DNA of 64,000 bases from Enterobacter oligotrophicus (GCF_009176645.1 NZ_AP019007.1:2666001-2730000); one strand, 5' to 3'; shown: positions 1-11,265, counted from the first letter of the stretch. Numbers and translations are program-made. Notes: generated by a model not told the origin, from the sequence alone.

Positions 1-1149
<1,149 letters not shown>

Positions 1150-1371
1150 CCCTGTTCTCCTGTTTTTAGGGGCAAGTGTGAGTGCTTTTTTATCTCTAAA
1201 TTTCACTATGCGAAATCTGATTTCAAATATAACGATCAAATTTTGACAGATCAACGACATTCATGATTTTCAAAATCGATTAAAATCAAACGGTTGTGTT
1301 TTTTCTGTTGAGATCGTGAACTGAACCACACTTTGCGCTACCATCAGGGCGCGACAAAAAGGAGCCATTTG
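1150..1371. promoter_or_regulatory. yiaK/yiaJ divergent control region with inverted repeats
   Basis: This AT-rich 222-bp spacer separates two divergent genes. It holds two inverted repeats: GAAATC-T-GATTTC at 1212-1224 and GATTTT-C-AAAATC at 1265-1277, the latter followed directly by GATTAAAATC. Their centres lie 53 bp apart, about five helical turns. IclR-family repressors such as YiaJ bind short AT-rich palindromes in such spacers, so these are candidate operators. That assignment is inference. Confidence 0.45.
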
Positions 1372-2190
1372 ATGAGCATGAAAGAGAGCGAAATGACGCA
1401 AGAAAAAGAGAGGCCCGCAGGTAGCCAGAGCTTGTTTCGCGGCCTGATGCTGATTGAGATCCTCAGTAACTATCCGAACGGGTGCCCACTGGCGCATTTG
1501 TCAGAACTTGCAGGGCTGAATAAGAGCACCGTGCACCGGTTATTGCAGGGGCTGCAGTCTTGCGGCTACGTGACGCCAGCGCCTGCGGCGGGCAGCTATC
1601 GCCTGACCACCAAATTCATTGCCGTTGGGCAAAAGGCCCTGTCATCGCTGAATATCATCCACGTGGCGGCACCGCATCTTGAGACGCTGAATATCGCGAC
1701 CGGAGAAACGGTGAACTTCTCCAGCCGTGAAGACGATCACGCCATCCTGATTTACAAACTGGAGCCGACGACCGGCATGCTGCGCACGCGTGCTTATATC
1801 GGCCAGCATATGCCGCTCTATTGTTCGGCAATGGGTAAGATCTACATGGCGTTTGGCCATCAGGATTACGTGGCGAGTTACTGGGAAAGCCACCAGGAAC
1901 AGATCCAGCCGTTGACCCGCAACACCATCACCGAACTGAGCGCCATGTATGATGAGCTGGCGGAAATCCGTGAGCACAGCATGGCGATGGACAAAGAAGA
2001 GAACGAGCTGGGTGTCTCCTGTATTGCCGTACCGGTGTTTGATATTCATGGCCGCGTGCCGTATGCGATTTCCATTTCACTGTCGACTTCCCGCATGAAG
2101 CAGATTGGCGAGAAAAATCTGCTCAAACCATTGCGTGAAACGGCAGAAGCGATCTCAAAAGAACTGGGTTTTAACGTACGCGAGGCGTAA
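1372..2190 (+). CDS. yiaJ: IclR-family transcriptional repressor YiaJ (PlaR)
   Basis: Regulator of the adjacent yiaK-S sugar-acid operon. The N-terminal winged helix covers about residues 18-75, with the recognition segment LAGLNKSTVHRLLQGLQ. The C-terminal IclR effector domain follows, including GVSCIAVPVFD. The start is ATG 1372, preceded by AAAAGGAGCC, giving 272 residues; an upstream in-frame start at 1333 has no ribosome site. The stop lies 3 bp before ysaA. The residue pattern is almost identical to E. coli YiaJ through the DNA-binding domain. Confidence 0.93.
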   Translation: MSMKESEMTQEKERPAGSQSLFRGLMLIEILSNYPNGCPLAHLSELAGLNKSTVHRLLQGLQSCGYVTPAPAAGSYRLTTKFIAVGQKALSSLNIIHVAAPHLETLNIATGETVNFSSREDDHAILIYKLEPTTGMLRTRAYIGQHMPLYCSAMGKIYMAFGHQDYVASYWESHQEQIQPLTRNTITELSAMYDELAEIREHSMAMDKEENELGVSCIAVPVFDIHGRVPYAISISLSTSRMKQIGEKNLLKPLRETAEAISKELGFNVREA

Positions 2191-2193
2191 CAG

Positions 2194-2664
2194 ATGAACC
2201 GATTTATCGTGGCAGATTCGACAAAATGCATCGGGTGCCGCACCTGTGAAGTGGCCTGCGTGGTGTCGCATCAGGAAACCGAGGACTGTGCTTCCGTCTC
2301 CCCGAAAGCCTTCACATCCCGTATTCAGGTGGTTAAGGGCGGTTCGTTCACCACGGCTGTCGGTTGCCATCAGTGCGAAGATGCCCCTTGTGCCAATGTC
2401 TGCCCGACAAATGCCATCCGCCGCGCGGCAGGGTTCTGGCGGGTGGAGCAGGCGCGTTGTATTGGGTGTAAAAGTTGTATGGTGGCCTGTCCGTTTGGGG
2501 CAATGCAGGTTCGGTGGGTGGGAAATAATACCCAGGCGTTGAAATGTGATTTATGCGCGCATCGCGAGAGCGGACCTGCCTGCGTTGAAGCATGTCCGAC
2601 TCACGCGTTACGCTGTGTTGATCCCGCCAGATTACGCGCCGAACGGCTGCATCACCTGGTGTGA
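2194..2664 (+). CDS. ysaA: 4Fe-4S ferredoxin-type electron transfer protein YsaA
   Basis: Small iron-sulfur protein of 156 residues in the HycB/DmsB subunit style. Sixteen cysteines fall into four groups: 12/15/18/22 (CIGCRTCEVAC), 58/61/66/70, 89/92/95/99 (CIGCKSCMVAC) and 118/121/130/134, enough for four 4Fe-4S clusters. There is no signal peptide, so it should be cytoplasmic. It follows yiaJ by 3 bp and converges on avtA, leaving 4 bp between the stops. Its redox partner cannot be told from the sequence. Confidence 0.88.
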   Translation: MNRFIVADSTKCIGCRTCEVACVVSHQETEDCASVSPKAFTSRIQVVKGGSFTTAVGCHQCEDAPCANVCPTNAIRRAAGFWRVEQARCIGCKSCMVACPFGAMQVRWVGNNTQALKCDLCAHRESGPACVEACPTHALRCVDPARLRAERLHHLV

Positions 2665-2668
2665 GTGC

Positions 2669-3925
2669 TTACTGACTTTCTTCTTGCCAGGCGTTCTCAA
2701 TCTCTTCGGCGAGAATTTTAACACCCGCTTCGATTTTCTCCGGGTCGGGAACGTAGTTCATGCGCATACACTGGTGCGTGTGCGGCCACGGCTTATCCAG
2801 CCCTGGGAAGAAATAATCGCCCGGCACCATCAGTACGCCGCGTTTTTTCAGACGCTGGTAAAGCAGTTCAGTGGTGATCGGCAGATCTTTAAACCACAGC
2901 CACAGGAAAATTGCCCCTTCAGGTTTGTGGATCAGGCAGCGTTCTTCCGGTAAGTAGCGGCGAATGATCGCGATAGTCTCCTGAACACGCTGATAATAGA
3001 ACGGCTTAATGACCTCATTCGACAGGCGCAGCAGATCGTTGCGTTTAATCATCTCGCACATCATCGCCGGACCAATACCGCCAGGTGAAAGGCTGATAAT
3101 GCCGTTCATATTGGTAATGGCGGAGATGATTTTTTCATTGGCGATAATGATGCCGCATCGGCTGCCTGGCAGGCCCAGTTTGGAGAGGCTCATGCACAGG
3201 ATGATGTTCGGATTCCACAGCGGACGTGCTTCGCTGAAGATAATCCCAGGGAACGGCACGCCATAGGCGTTATCGATAACCAGAGGGATGCCGTGCTGAT
3301 TTGCCAGCGCATCCAGCTTCATCAGCTCGTCATCGGTAATCACGTTGCCGGTCGGGTTGGTGGGACGTGACACGCAGATCATCCCAGTCTCTTCACCGAT
3401 ATGCAGATGCTCAAAATCGACGTGATATTTGAACTGGCCTTCCGGCAGCAGTTCGATGTTCGGACGCGCTGAGACAAACAGGTCTTCTTCAAGGCCGGAA
3501 TCGGCATAGCCGATATACTCTGGTGCCAGCGGGAACAGCACTTTTCTGGTGGTGCCGTCGGCACGTCGTCCTGCAAACAGGTTGAACAAGTAGAAAAATG
3601 CGCTCTGGCTGCCATTAGTCAGAGCAATATTCTGTGGTTCGATATCCCAACCCAGCTCTTCACGCAGCATGTCGGCGAGGAGTTTCAGTAGCTCGGTTTT
3701 ACCCTGAGGGCCGTCGTAGTTGCAAAGCGCATCGGTCGCTTTACCGTTTTCCAGCATCTGCGCCAGCAGTGTCTGGAAATAGGCATTCATCTCCGGGATT
3801 TGAGCCGGGTTTCCGCCGCCGAGCATGATTGCGCCCGGTGTGCGCAGCCCATCGTTGAGATCCTCCATCAGGCGGGTAATGCCTGAATGGCGGGTAAATT
3901 TGTCGCCGAAAAGTGAAAAGGTCAT
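2669..3925 (-). CDS. avtA: Valine--pyruvate transaminase AvtA
   Basis: PLP-dependent fold-type I aminotransferase that exchanges amino groups between valine or 2-ketoisovalerate and alanine or pyruvate. The Schiff-base lysine is Lys249 in MSLSKLGLPGSRCG. The PLP-contacting aspartate is Asp218 (VIDNAYG), and SRPTNPTGN is the conserved ligand loop. A start at 3925 (MTFSLFGDKF) gives 418 residues, against 417 in E. coli. A longer reading frame to 3991 has no convincing ribosome site. Confidence 0.95.
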   Translation of the reverse strand: MTFSLFGDKFTRHSGITRLMEDLNDGLRTPGAIMLGGGNPAQIPEMNAYFQTLLAQMLENGKATDALCNYDGPQGKTELLKLLADMLREELGWDIEPQNIALTNGSQSAFFYLFNLFAGRRADGTTRKVLFPLAPEYIGYADSGLEEDLFVSARPNIELLPEGQFKYHVDFEHLHIGEETGMICVSRPTNPTGNVITDDELMKLDALANQHGIPLVIDNAYGVPFPGIIFSEARPLWNPNIILCMSLSKLGLPGSRCGIIIANEKIISAITNMNGIISLSPGGIGPAMMCEMIKRNDLLRLSNEVIKPFYYQRVQETIAIIRRYLPEERCLIHKPEGAIFLWLWFKDLPITTELLYQRLKKRGVLMVPGDYFFPGLDKPWPHTHQCMRMNYVPDPEKIEAGVKILAEEIENAWQEESQ

Positions 3926-4064
3926 AGCAGGTGATCTGTCGGGCTTATTATGAAAGTGGGTAACCATAACGCTAGCATCGAGCGGGTGCAAATCAGGAGG
4001 TGCGGTGTGGTTTGTTGTTTTGTGTGGTGGGTTTGAATTTGTGTAGTGAATTGTTCTGGTGGTG

Positions 4065-4095
4065 TTTCCCTCTCTTCTGCGGGAAGAGAGGGAAA
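4065..4095. repeat. CCCTCTC palindromic repeat, copy 1
   Basis: Perfect 13-bp inverted repeat: TTTCCCTCTCTTC (4065-4077), loop TGCGG, GAAGAGAGGGAAA (4083-4095). It lies just after the malS stop in the malS-avtA gap. It shares its CCCTCTC/GAGAGGG arms with repeats near 21.0, 27.15, 30.1 and 41.0 kb. It could also act as a transcript-end hairpin for malS. Confidence 0.7.
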
Positions 4096-4102
4096 GTAAA
4101 GG

Positions 4103-6133
4103 CTACTGATTCCCTGCCCACACCACCATGGCTTTATCGCCCTTATGTTCACGCACAAAGCCATAACCTTCTTTCAGCGGAAGCGTGGTTTGCTTGCCCT
4201 CGCCAATCGCCGGATGACGGGCGCGGAACTGGCCTAAAATCTGCCAATGGGCGACGGCTAACGCCTGCTTGCCCGTTACGTCCTGCCAGTTCATATCTGA
4301 GCGCGTTCCCTGCAGCGGGTCGGAGCCTGTCGGCCCGAATGGACGTTCTGATTCATCTCCGTAATAGATTTGCACGCTTCCCGGTGCCAGCAGGAGCAGC
4401 TCTGCGGCGCGTTGCCCGCCTTCGCGGAACAGTCGCGTATCGTGTGAAGAGAGATAGCTCAGTACGTTAAAACTCTGCAGTTTCTCCGCCATCTGCTGCC
4501 AGAGGAGGTCCATATTGGCCAGACAATCTACCGCTTTTGCCGCCTGTTCCTGGTAGTCAAAGTTGATCATCGCATCGAAACCGTGGCGGTAATACTCACT
4601 TTGCATGACGCCGTGTCCCCAGGATTCACCGGTCATCCAGAACGGGGCATTATCGAGCTTTTTATCCGGGTTGGCGGCTTTCCACGCGGCCAGCGCCTGG
4701 CTTGCCTGATCTTTCAGTTGCTGCCACGCGTCGAGTTCAACGTGTTTTGCGGTATCGACCCGGAAGCCGTCGATACCGTAGTCACGTACCCACTGGCTGA
4801 GCCAGTGAGTCAGATAATCACGCGGGGTGTAGCCTGGAATCGCTTTAGCATGGGTATCTGGCTTGTGTTGATAAAATTCAGGTAAACCGGAAGGCGTTGT
4901 GGATTCGGTTTTCACGTCCGGCAGGAATGCCAACGACATGGTCAAATCATCGAAGCCGGGATTGTCATAATCACCAATATCGGTGCGGACCCACTTTTTG
5001 CCCCACCATTTTTCCCATGCGGCTTTATCGCTGAAATTAATGTAATCATTAAAGCTATGCCAGCTTTGACCAGCGCCTGGCTTCCAGTCGGTCCAGCGTT
5101 CGCCCAGCGTTTTTTTCAGCTCATCACCCTGAAGGTACAAAGCACCAAACTGAAATTCCTGCATATCCGCCAGCGTAGCGTAGCCCGTATGGTTCATCAC
5201 GATGTCGAACAGAATACGGATACCGCGCTTGTGCGCTTCGTCGATAAGGTGGCGTAAGTCATCTTCGGTGCCCATGTTCGCATCGAGCGTTGTCCAGTCC
5301 TGCGTGTAGTAACCGTGATAGGCGTAGTGGGGGAAATCACCTTTTGTACCGCCGCCCACCCAGCCGTGGATCTGCTCCAGCGGAGAACTGATCCAGAGCG
5401 CATTGACGCCCAGTTGCTGTAAATAGTCGAGCTTGCTGGCAAGCCCTTTAAGATCGCCGCCGTGGAAGGTGCCAATCTCCTGCATACCGTCTTTATGTCG
5501 GCCGTAGCTGTTGTCATTCGTTGTGTCACCATTAACAAAGCGATCGGTCAGCACGAAATAGACGGTGGCGTTTTGCCAGCTAAACGGTGCCGGTTTGTCA
5601 GTTTCGGCACGCTCAAGCAGAAGCAGGCCGTTGCTGTTGGCGGCAGGCTGGAGGGTGATTTGGCCGTTCTGGACTGTCGCGGTCTGTTTGCTGTAGAAAT
5701 CGCGCACGACGGTTCCTTCCGGGAAAGTGTGGCTAACGTTCAGCGTCAGCGGTTTACCGTCCCATTTTGGGCACTGACGCATGACGCTGGCGACGGGGTG
5801 TTCTGCCGCGCTTTGAACCGTTAACATCAGCGTGGGCGTGCCTGACCGCGTATCAATGCGCATCTGGTACTCACCATCGCGGAACAATCGCCACTGCGGT
5901 GGCGTACCTTCGCACGGTTTGAGCGAAAGCATCTCGTTGAGTTTTATGGCGTCTGTTGGCTGCCAGCACGCGTTGTCAAAACGTAACGTCAGGGGACGCG
6001 TACCCTTCGTCAGCTTTGCCTGGCTGGTGAAAACCCCGGTGCCTTCGGCGTTAAACGCGCTAAATCCAGGTGATGACCACTCTGCCTGTGCCAGTGCGGG
6101 TAGTAGCAGAAAAGCGATTGCGGTGCGTTTCAT
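4103..6133 (-). CDS. malS: Periplasmic alpha-amylase MalS
   Basis: GH13 alpha-amylase that hydrolyses maltodextrins in the periplasm to feed the maltose transport system. The precursor has 676 residues, as in E. coli. The signal peptide is MKRTAIAFLLLPALAQA. The catalytic triad is visible: Asp460 (GFRVD), Glu503 (TGESWG) and Asp565 (SSHD). The conserved GH13 region DIVMNH lies at 310-315. The start is ATG 6133; the frame runs on to 6172 without the signal sequence being at its front. Two MalT-type boxes lie upstream. Confidence 0.96.
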   Translation of the reverse strand: MKRTAIAFLLLPALAQAEWSSPGFSAFNAEGTGVFTSQAKLTKGTRPLTLRFDNACWQPTDAIKLNEMLSLKPCEGTPPQWRLFRDGEYQMRIDTRSGTPTLMLTVQSAAEHPVASVMRQCPKWDGKPLTLNVSHTFPEGTVVRDFYSKQTATVQNGQITLQPAANSNGLLLLERAETDKPAPFSWQNATVYFVLTDRFVNGDTTNDNSYGRHKDGMQEIGTFHGGDLKGLASKLDYLQQLGVNALWISSPLEQIHGWVGGGTKGDFPHYAYHGYYTQDWTTLDANMGTEDDLRHLIDEAHKRGIRILFDIVMNHTGYATLADMQEFQFGALYLQGDELKKTLGERWTDWKPGAGQSWHSFNDYINFSDKAAWEKWWGKKWVRTDIGDYDNPGFDDLTMSLAFLPDVKTESTTPSGLPEFYQHKPDTHAKAIPGYTPRDYLTHWLSQWVRDYGIDGFRVDTAKHVELDAWQQLKDQASQALAAWKAANPDKKLDNAPFWMTGESWGHGVMQSEYYRHGFDAMINFDYQEQAAKAVDCLANMDLLWQQMAEKLQSFNVLSYLSSHDTRLFREGGQRAAELLLLAPGSVQIYYGDESERPFGPTGSDPLQGTRSDMNWQDVTGKQALAVAHWQILGQFRARHPAIGEGKQTTLPLKEGYGFVREHKGDKAMVVWAGNQ

Positions 6134-6188
6134 TCCATTTTCCTGTCGCGGCATTTTTAACCAGTGTGCCATCGGGTGCAGATGAAAA

Positions 6189-6233
6189 ACTCCTCCCCTG
6201 GCGCTTTCTGCCAGGAGGACGCGAAAGGATGAG
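6189..6233. promoter_or_regulatory. Candidate MalT boxes upstream of malS
   Basis: The MalT box consensus is GGGGA(T/G)GAGG. On the minus strand GGGGAGGAGT (6189-6198) matches 9 of 10 positions. On the plus strand AAAGGATGAG (6224-6233) contains the GGATGAG core. Both lie 55-100 bp upstream of the malS start. E. coli malS is known to be MalT-activated, so the assignment is plausible but inferred. Confidence 0.5.
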
Positions 6234-6447
6234 TGATCGCGCGCAAAATTAAGCAGTTATCTGCGATATCGCGCACATTTTTTCAGAAATGATGTTTTAG
6301 TGAGCCGCTTTCAGGTGACATAGTTTCGGAATTGGACTATTTCTATACGTGCTCTTGAAGTCTATTTTTGCTATGATTTGAGATTCCGCTCTCAAATTTG
6401 TGAAAAAAATAAGGTGTTGGAATGTTTATATCCGACCAGGAGACCTA

Positions 6448-7272
6448 ATGATATCGACTCCCATTCGACGATATGGGGCCGCGATACTCATGTTACTCAC
6501 CATGGCATTTTCGGGTGAGGTGCTTGCGAAGACGCACACGGATACAACGAGTAAGAAAGCCCACGTTATAAAGACGACAAGTAGTAAGGTTAGCAGTAAA
6601 CAAGAGTATTCTCGCAATAGTGCAAAGAGTAGTTCACTTCCTGATTTGCGAAAATACCCTTCCGGAACACCAAGGAAAAAAGCGTTTCTCCGGACGGTAA
6701 TGCCTTACATCACAAGTCAAAATGCCGCGATTACGGCGGATCGTAACTGGCTGATCGCCAAACAGTACGATAGCCGCTGGTCGCCGTCTGAACGCTCGCG
6801 CCTGAAAGAAATTACCAAACGCTATAAAGTGAAATGGAGCGGCAACACGCGTCGCGTGCCGTGGAACTCGCTTTTAGAGCGCGTGGATATCATTCCTGGC
6901 AGCATGGTAGCGACGATGGCTGCAGCCGAAAGCGGCTGGGGAACCTCGAAACTTGCGCGTAACAACAACAACCTCTTCGGCATGAAATGTGCGAAAGGAC
7001 GTTGCGCCAATGCGCCAGGCAAAGTGAAGGGGTATTCGCAGTTTGCGTCTGTAAAAGATTCCGTGAATGCCTATGTGGTGAACCTGAACACGCACCCTGC
7101 TTACGCTTCGTTCCGTAAATCACGCGCTCAGTTGCGTAAGGCGGATCAGGAAGTGACGGCAAGTACGATGATCCACAAGCTGAAAGGGTATTCCACGCAG
7201 GGGCAGCGCTATAACAACTATTTGTTCGCGATGTACCAGGATAACCAGCGCTTAATCGCCGCGCATATGTAA
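6448..7272 (+). CDS. bax: Bax, putative peptidoglycan beta-N-acetylglucosaminidase (FlgJ-like)
   Basis: GH73-type glucosaminidase-domain protein of 274 residues, the E. coli length. A signal peptide or signal anchor occupies residues 1-28 (hydrophobic AAILMLLTMAFSGEVLA), followed by a Ser/Thr/Lys-rich linker to about residue 65. The probable catalytic glutamate is Glu161 in AAAESGWGTS, followed by NNLFGMKC, the family signature. The start is ATG 6448 after CAGGAGACCTA; an in-frame ATG at 6400 adds a non-signal segment and is disfavoured. It diverges from malS and ends in a strong terminator. Confidence 0.9.
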   Translation: MISTPIRRYGAAILMLLTMAFSGEVLAKTHTDTTSKKAHVIKTTSSKVSSKQEYSRNSAKSSSLPDLRKYPSGTPRKKAFLRTVMPYITSQNAAITADRNWLIAKQYDSRWSPSERSRLKEITKRYKVKWSGNTRRVPWNSLLERVDIIPGSMVATMAAAESGWGTSKLARNNNNLFGMKCAKGRCANAPGKVKGYSQFASVKDSVNAYVVNLNTHPAYASFRKSRAQLRKADQEVTASTMIHKLKGYSTQGQRYNNYLFAMYQDNQRLIAAHM

Positions 7273-7275
7273 CTC

Positions 7276-7305
7276 AAAAAACGCCTTCCACTGGAAGGCG
7301 TTTTT
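7276..7305. terminator. Rho-independent terminator between bax and xylR
   Basis: Hairpin ACGCCTTCCA / TGGAAGGCGT with an A-run before and a T-run after. It can serve bax on the plus strand and xylR, which ends at 7310, on the minus strand. Confidence 0.9.
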
Positions 7306-7309
7306 GTTT

Positions 7310-8488
7310 CTATATCAACACTTCGCTGTGCCGTTCCCGATACTCTTTCGGCGTGGTGTCATACTCCTTTCTGAATACCGAATAAAAATACTGTAATGAC
7401 GGATAGCCACACATCTGCGAGATTTCATTGATGGAAAGCGAGGTGGAGATCAACAGGCTGCGCGCTTTCTCCAGCTTTTCGGCATGAATGACCGCGTGGA
7501 TGGTTTCACCCACTTCCTCTTTAAAACGTTTCTCCAGATTCGAACGAGAAATACCGACAGAATCCAGTACCTGATCAACCTTGATGCCTTTGCAGGCGTG
7601 ATTACGAATATAGTGCATGGCCTGAATCACGGCCGGATCGTTTAACGAGCGATAGTCAGTGGAGCGTCGTTCCACTACGCGCACAGGGGGAACCAGCAGG
7701 CGCTGAAGCGGCAACGCTTCGTTATCCAGCAAACGATGAAGCAACTTAGCGGCCTGGTAGCCCATCTGACGTGTGCCTTGTGCCACCGAGGACAATGCCA
7801 CGCGTGACAGGTATCGCGTCAGTTCTTCGTTATCGATACCAATGACGCACAGCTTTTCAGGTACTGGAATATGTAAATGCTCACAAACCTGCAGTACATG
7901 ACGGGCACGGGCATCTGTTACGGCAATAATTCCTGTTTGCGGCGGTAACGTTTGCAGCCAGTCCGCCAGGCGGTTTTGCGCGTGCTGCCAGTTTTCCGGT
8001 GCGGTTTCCAGCCCCTGGTACACCACACCCCGATACTTCTCCTGGGCTACCAGCTGGCAAAATGCGTGCTCACGCTCTACCGCCCAGCGCTTACCGCTTG
8101 AGGCCGGTAAACCGTAAAAAGCAAAGCGATGTACGCCTTTCTCTTTTAGATGCAGAAATGCGCTTTCAACGAGCGCGTGGTTGTCGGTGGCAATGTAATG
8201 CACGGGCGGGTAGTGCTCAGGCGTGTGATAAGAGCCGCCGACGCCCACAATGGGGACGTCGACGCCACTCAGCAATTGCTCGATCACGGGATCGTCATAG
8301 TCCGCGATTACGCCATCGCCCAGCCAGTCTTTGATGTTCTCAAGACGGGTGCGAAAATCTTCTTCAATGAAAATATCCCACTCGGATTGCGACGCCTGCA
8401 AATATTCCCCAACCCCTTCAACCACCTGGCGATCGTAGGCTTTGTTGGCATTGAATAACAACGTAATGCGGTGACGCTTTTCAAACAT
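7310..8488 (-). CDS. xylR: Xylose operon activator XylR
   Basis: D-xylose-responsive activator of xylAB and xylFGH, 392 residues as in E. coli. The N-terminal two-thirds is a LacI/periplasmic-binding-protein-like xylose-binding domain. The C-terminal ~100 residues form an AraC-type double helix-turn-helix (SISRSNLEKRFKEEVG and INEISQMCGYPSLQYFYSVFRK). It lies 34 bp downstream of xylH on the same strand, so it may be partly co-transcribed with xylFGH, although E. coli xylR also has its own promoter. Confidence 0.97.
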   Translation of the reverse strand: MFEKRHRITLLFNANKAYDRQVVEGVGEYLQASQSEWDIFIEEDFRTRLENIKDWLGDGVIADYDDPVIEQLLSGVDVPIVGVGGSYHTPEHYPPVHYIATDNHALVESAFLHLKEKGVHRFAFYGLPASSGKRWAVEREHAFCQLVAQEKYRGVVYQGLETAPENWQHAQNRLADWLQTLPPQTGIIAVTDARARHVLQVCEHLHIPVPEKLCVIGIDNEELTRYLSRVALSSVAQGTRQMGYQAAKLLHRLLDNEALPLQRLLVPPVRVVERRSTDYRSLNDPAVIQAMHYIRNHACKGIKVDQVLDSVGISRSNLEKRFKEEVGETIHAVIHAEKLEKARSLLISTSLSINEISQMCGYPSLQYFYSVFRKEYDTTPKEYRERHSEVLI

Positions 8489-8522
8489 GGCTTACTTTCC
8501 CAAATAAGTAACAATACTGTTC

Positions 8523-9704
8523 TCAGGCACGCCGCTTGGTGGCAGAGTCCATCCAGACTGCCAGCAAAAGAATGGCACCCTTGACGATATACTGCCAAAA
8601 CGTCGGGACGTCCATCATACTCATCCCGTTATCCAGCGAAGCCATAATAAATGCGCCCATCACCGCACCGGCTACGCTGCCCACACCGCCTGCGAGACTG
8701 GTGCCGCCGATAACGCAGGCAGCGATAGCATCCAGCTCTGCAATATTACCGGCTGAGGGTGAACCCGCCCCCAGACGCGAGCTGAGGATCAACCCCGCAA
8801 TGGCTACCATCAGGCCGTTGATGGCAAAGACGGCGAGTTTCGTTCGCTCCACGTTGATGCCTGACAGACGCGCCGCCTCAAGGTTACCGCCGATGGCATA
8901 AATACGGCGTCCAAACGCGGTGCGCGTCGCCATAAACATGCCGCCCAGAAGCAAAAGTGCCAGCAGCAGTACGGGCGTCGGGACGCCGCGGTAGTCGTTC
9001 AGAAGCCAGATAGCACCCAGCACAATCACCGCGGTGAGTGCCTGACGTCCCACCACGGACGTTGATGCCGGAGAGGCCAGACCTAGTGCCTGACGGCGCA
9101 TTCGTCCCCGCCACTGCCATGCCACAAATGCTATCAGACCCACAACACCCAGCGTAAAGCCGACGCCATCTGAGAGGTAACTCTGCCCAATCTGCGACAT
9201 CGCGGCACTGGTTGGTGAGACGGTCGTGCCGTTGGTAATGCCAATCAAAATCCCACGGAAGGCCAGCATCCCGGCGAGGGTGACGATAAACGACGGCACT
9301 TTACGGTACGCCACCCACCAGCCGTTCCAGGCTCCGAGCAACAGACCGAGCACCAGCGTGACGGCAATTGTCAGCGGCAGCGGCCAGCCAAGCCAGACGT
9401 CAAAAATTGCCGCCACGCCGCCGAGCAGACCCATCATCGACCCCACCGACAGGTCAATTTCCGCAGAGATAATGACAAAGACCATCCCTACGGCCAGAAT
9501 GCCGGTGATGGCGGTCTGGCGCAGCAGGTTTGAGACGTTACGCGCGCTTAAGTACGAGCCATCAGTCATCCAGGTAAAGAACAACATAATGGCAATAATC
9601 GCGGCGATCATCACAAAAACCTGCATGTTAAGCGCTTTTAGCCCCGCGAAAGCGCCGGGCGTCGGAACAGCGACTTTGATATCAGACGGGTTGCTTTTCG
9701 ACAT
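8523..9704 (-). CDS. xylH: D-xylose ABC transporter permease XylH
   Basis: Inner-membrane permease of the high-affinity xylose importer, 393 residues, of the RbsC/AraH family with about ten hydrophobic segments. Family motifs include [14 protein letters not shown] and [20 protein letters not shown]. The start ATG 9704 follows AGGAGCG and overlaps the end of xylG by 23 bp, indicating translational coupling with the ATPase. Confidence 0.96.
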   Translation of the reverse strand: MSKSNPSDIKVAVPTPGAFAGLKALNMQVFVMIAAIIAIMLFFTWMTDGSYLSARNVSNLLRQTAITGILAVGMVFVIISAEIDLSVGSMMGLLGGVAAIFDVWLGWPLPLTIAVTLVLGLLLGAWNGWWVAYRKVPSFIVTLAGMLAFRGILIGITNGTTVSPTSAAMSQIGQSYLSDGVGFTLGVVGLIAFVAWQWRGRMRRQALGLASPASTSVVGRQALTAVIVLGAIWLLNDYRGVPTPVLLLALLLLGGMFMATRTAFGRRIYAIGGNLEAARLSGINVERTKLAVFAINGLMVAIAGLILSSRLGAGSPSAGNIAELDAIAACVIGGTSLAGGVGSVAGAVMGAFIMASLDNGMSMMDVPTFWQYIVKGAILLLAVWMDSATKRRA

Positions 9705-11223
9705 GGCGTTCGCTCCTTAAGGCGGCTTCCATCACCTGCTCTTGTGTCAGGTTCTGGTTAATCAGGTTGGCTTTCAGTTTCCCTTCATGCATGACCAGCA
9801 CGCGGTCGCTCAGGCCGAGCACTTCGGGGAGTTCAGACGAAATGACGATGACGGCAATCCCTTGTTGCACAAGCTGATTAATCAGTTTGTAGATTTCATA
9901 TTTCGCACCGATATCAATCCCGCGAGTGGGTTCATCGAGGATCAAAATGCGCGGATTCAGGAGCAGGCAACGTGCCAGAATCGCCTTCTGCTGGTTGCCT
10001 CCGCTCAGGCGTCCAATGGCCAGATCCGGGGAGGAGGTTTTCACCTTAAGTCTCGTGAGTGACTGGAGAATACACTGCTGCTCGGCAGCGTCATCCAGGC
10101 TGCTCAGCGCACCGGAAAACTGACTGAGGGCCGCCAGCGTGATGTTTTTACCGACAGCCATGACTGGCACGATGCCATCTTTTTTGCGGTCTTCTGGCAC
10201 CATGGCAATACCACGGGCAATCGCCTGCTGGCAGTTTTCAATCTTTACATGCTGGCCGTCGATATAAATAGTGCCTTCCCAGCGTCCAGGCCAGACACCA
10301 AACAGGCATTGCACGGCCTCGGTACGCCCTGCACCAACCAGTCCGGCAATACCGAGGATCTCTCCCCGGTGCAGCGAGAAGGAGATATTATTTACGCGCT
10401 TGATGTGACGGTTAACGGGATGCCACGCGGTCAGATTTTCCACCCGTAGCACTTCCTCGCCAACAGTATGAGGTTCGTTCGGGTACAGCGCAGTCAGCTC
10501 GCGCCCTACCATCATGGTGATGATGTCATCTTCACTCATACCTGCCGCTTCGCGCGTGCCGATATGCTGGCCGTCGCGGATCACGCAGATGGTGTCTGAA
10601 ATGGCTTTTACTTCATTGAGTTTGTGCGAAATATAGATGCAGGCGATGCCGTGGTTTTGCAGATCGCGGATGATGTCGAGCAGGACGGCCGTTTCCTGTT
10701 CGGTGAGCGAGGCCGTCGGCTCGTCAAGGATTAACAGCCTGACCTGTTTGTTCAGTGCCTTGGCGATTTCAACCAGTTGTTGCTGGCCCAGACCTAAGTC
10801 GCCCACGCGGGTGTCCGGTGAGATGGCAAGGCTCACTTGCGCCAGCAGTTTTTCGCAGCGCAGCGTCATGGTGTCGTAATCCAGCACACCGTGGCGTGAA
10901 AGTTCGGCTCCGAGGAAAATGTTCTCCAGCACAGTGAGGTGCTTCACCAGCGCCAGTTCCTGGTGAATGATAGCGATGCCTTTTCGTTCGGTATCGCGAA
11001 TATGTGTGGCCTGAATGACTTCACCGGCAAAGACGATTTCGCCGTCATAGCTGCCGTAAGGGTAGATGCCGCACAGCACTTTCATCAGCGTTGATTTGCC
11101 GGAACCATTTTCACCGCACAATGACACCACTTCGCCAGGGTTCAGCCGCAGGCTGACATTGTCGACCGCCTTCACTGCGCCAAAGGCTTTGGTGATGCTT
11201 TTCATTTCAAGTAAATAAGGCAT
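9682..11223 (-). CDS. xylG: D-xylose ABC transporter ATPase XylG
   Basis: Double-domain sugar ABC ATPase of 513 residues. The first Walker A is [11 protein letters not shown] signatures are [11 protein letters not shown] in the first half and [11 protein letters not shown] in the second. Walker B stretches [11 protein letters not shown] and [12 protein letters not shown] are present. The second P-loop region, GLVGAGRTE, is degenerate, as in all RbsA-type proteins. The start is ATG 11223 ([12 protein letters not shown]); a 12-residue upstream extension is disfavoured. It energises XylH with XylF as binding protein. Confidence 0.96.
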   Translation of the reverse strand: MPYLLEMKSITKAFGAVKAVDNVSLRLNPGEVVSLCGENGSGKSTLMKVLCGIYPYGSYDGEIVFAGEVIQATHIRDTERKGIAIIHQELALVKHLTVLENIFLGAELSRHGVLDYDTMTLRCEKLLAQVSLAISPDTRVGDLGLGQQQLVEIAKALNKQVRLLILDEPTASLTEQETAVLLDIIRDLQNHGIACIYISHKLNEVKAISDTICVIRDGQHIGTREAAGMSEDDIITMMVGRELTALYPNEPHTVGEEVLRVENLTAWHPVNRHIKRVNNISFSLHRGEILGIAGLVGAGRTEAVQCLFGVWPGRWEGTIYIDGQHVKIENCQQAIARGIAMVPEDRKKDGIVPVMAVGKNITLAALSQFSGALSSLDDAAEQQCILQSLTRLKVKTSSPDLAIGRLSGGNQQKAILARCLLLNPRILILDEPTRGIDIGAKYEIYKLINQLVQQGIAVIVISSELPEVLGLSDRVLVMHEGKLKANLINQNLTQEQVMEAALRSERHVEKQPV

Positions 11224-11265
11224 AACTGCTCCACATGGCCCGAAGGAAGAACAGTACAAATCGAT

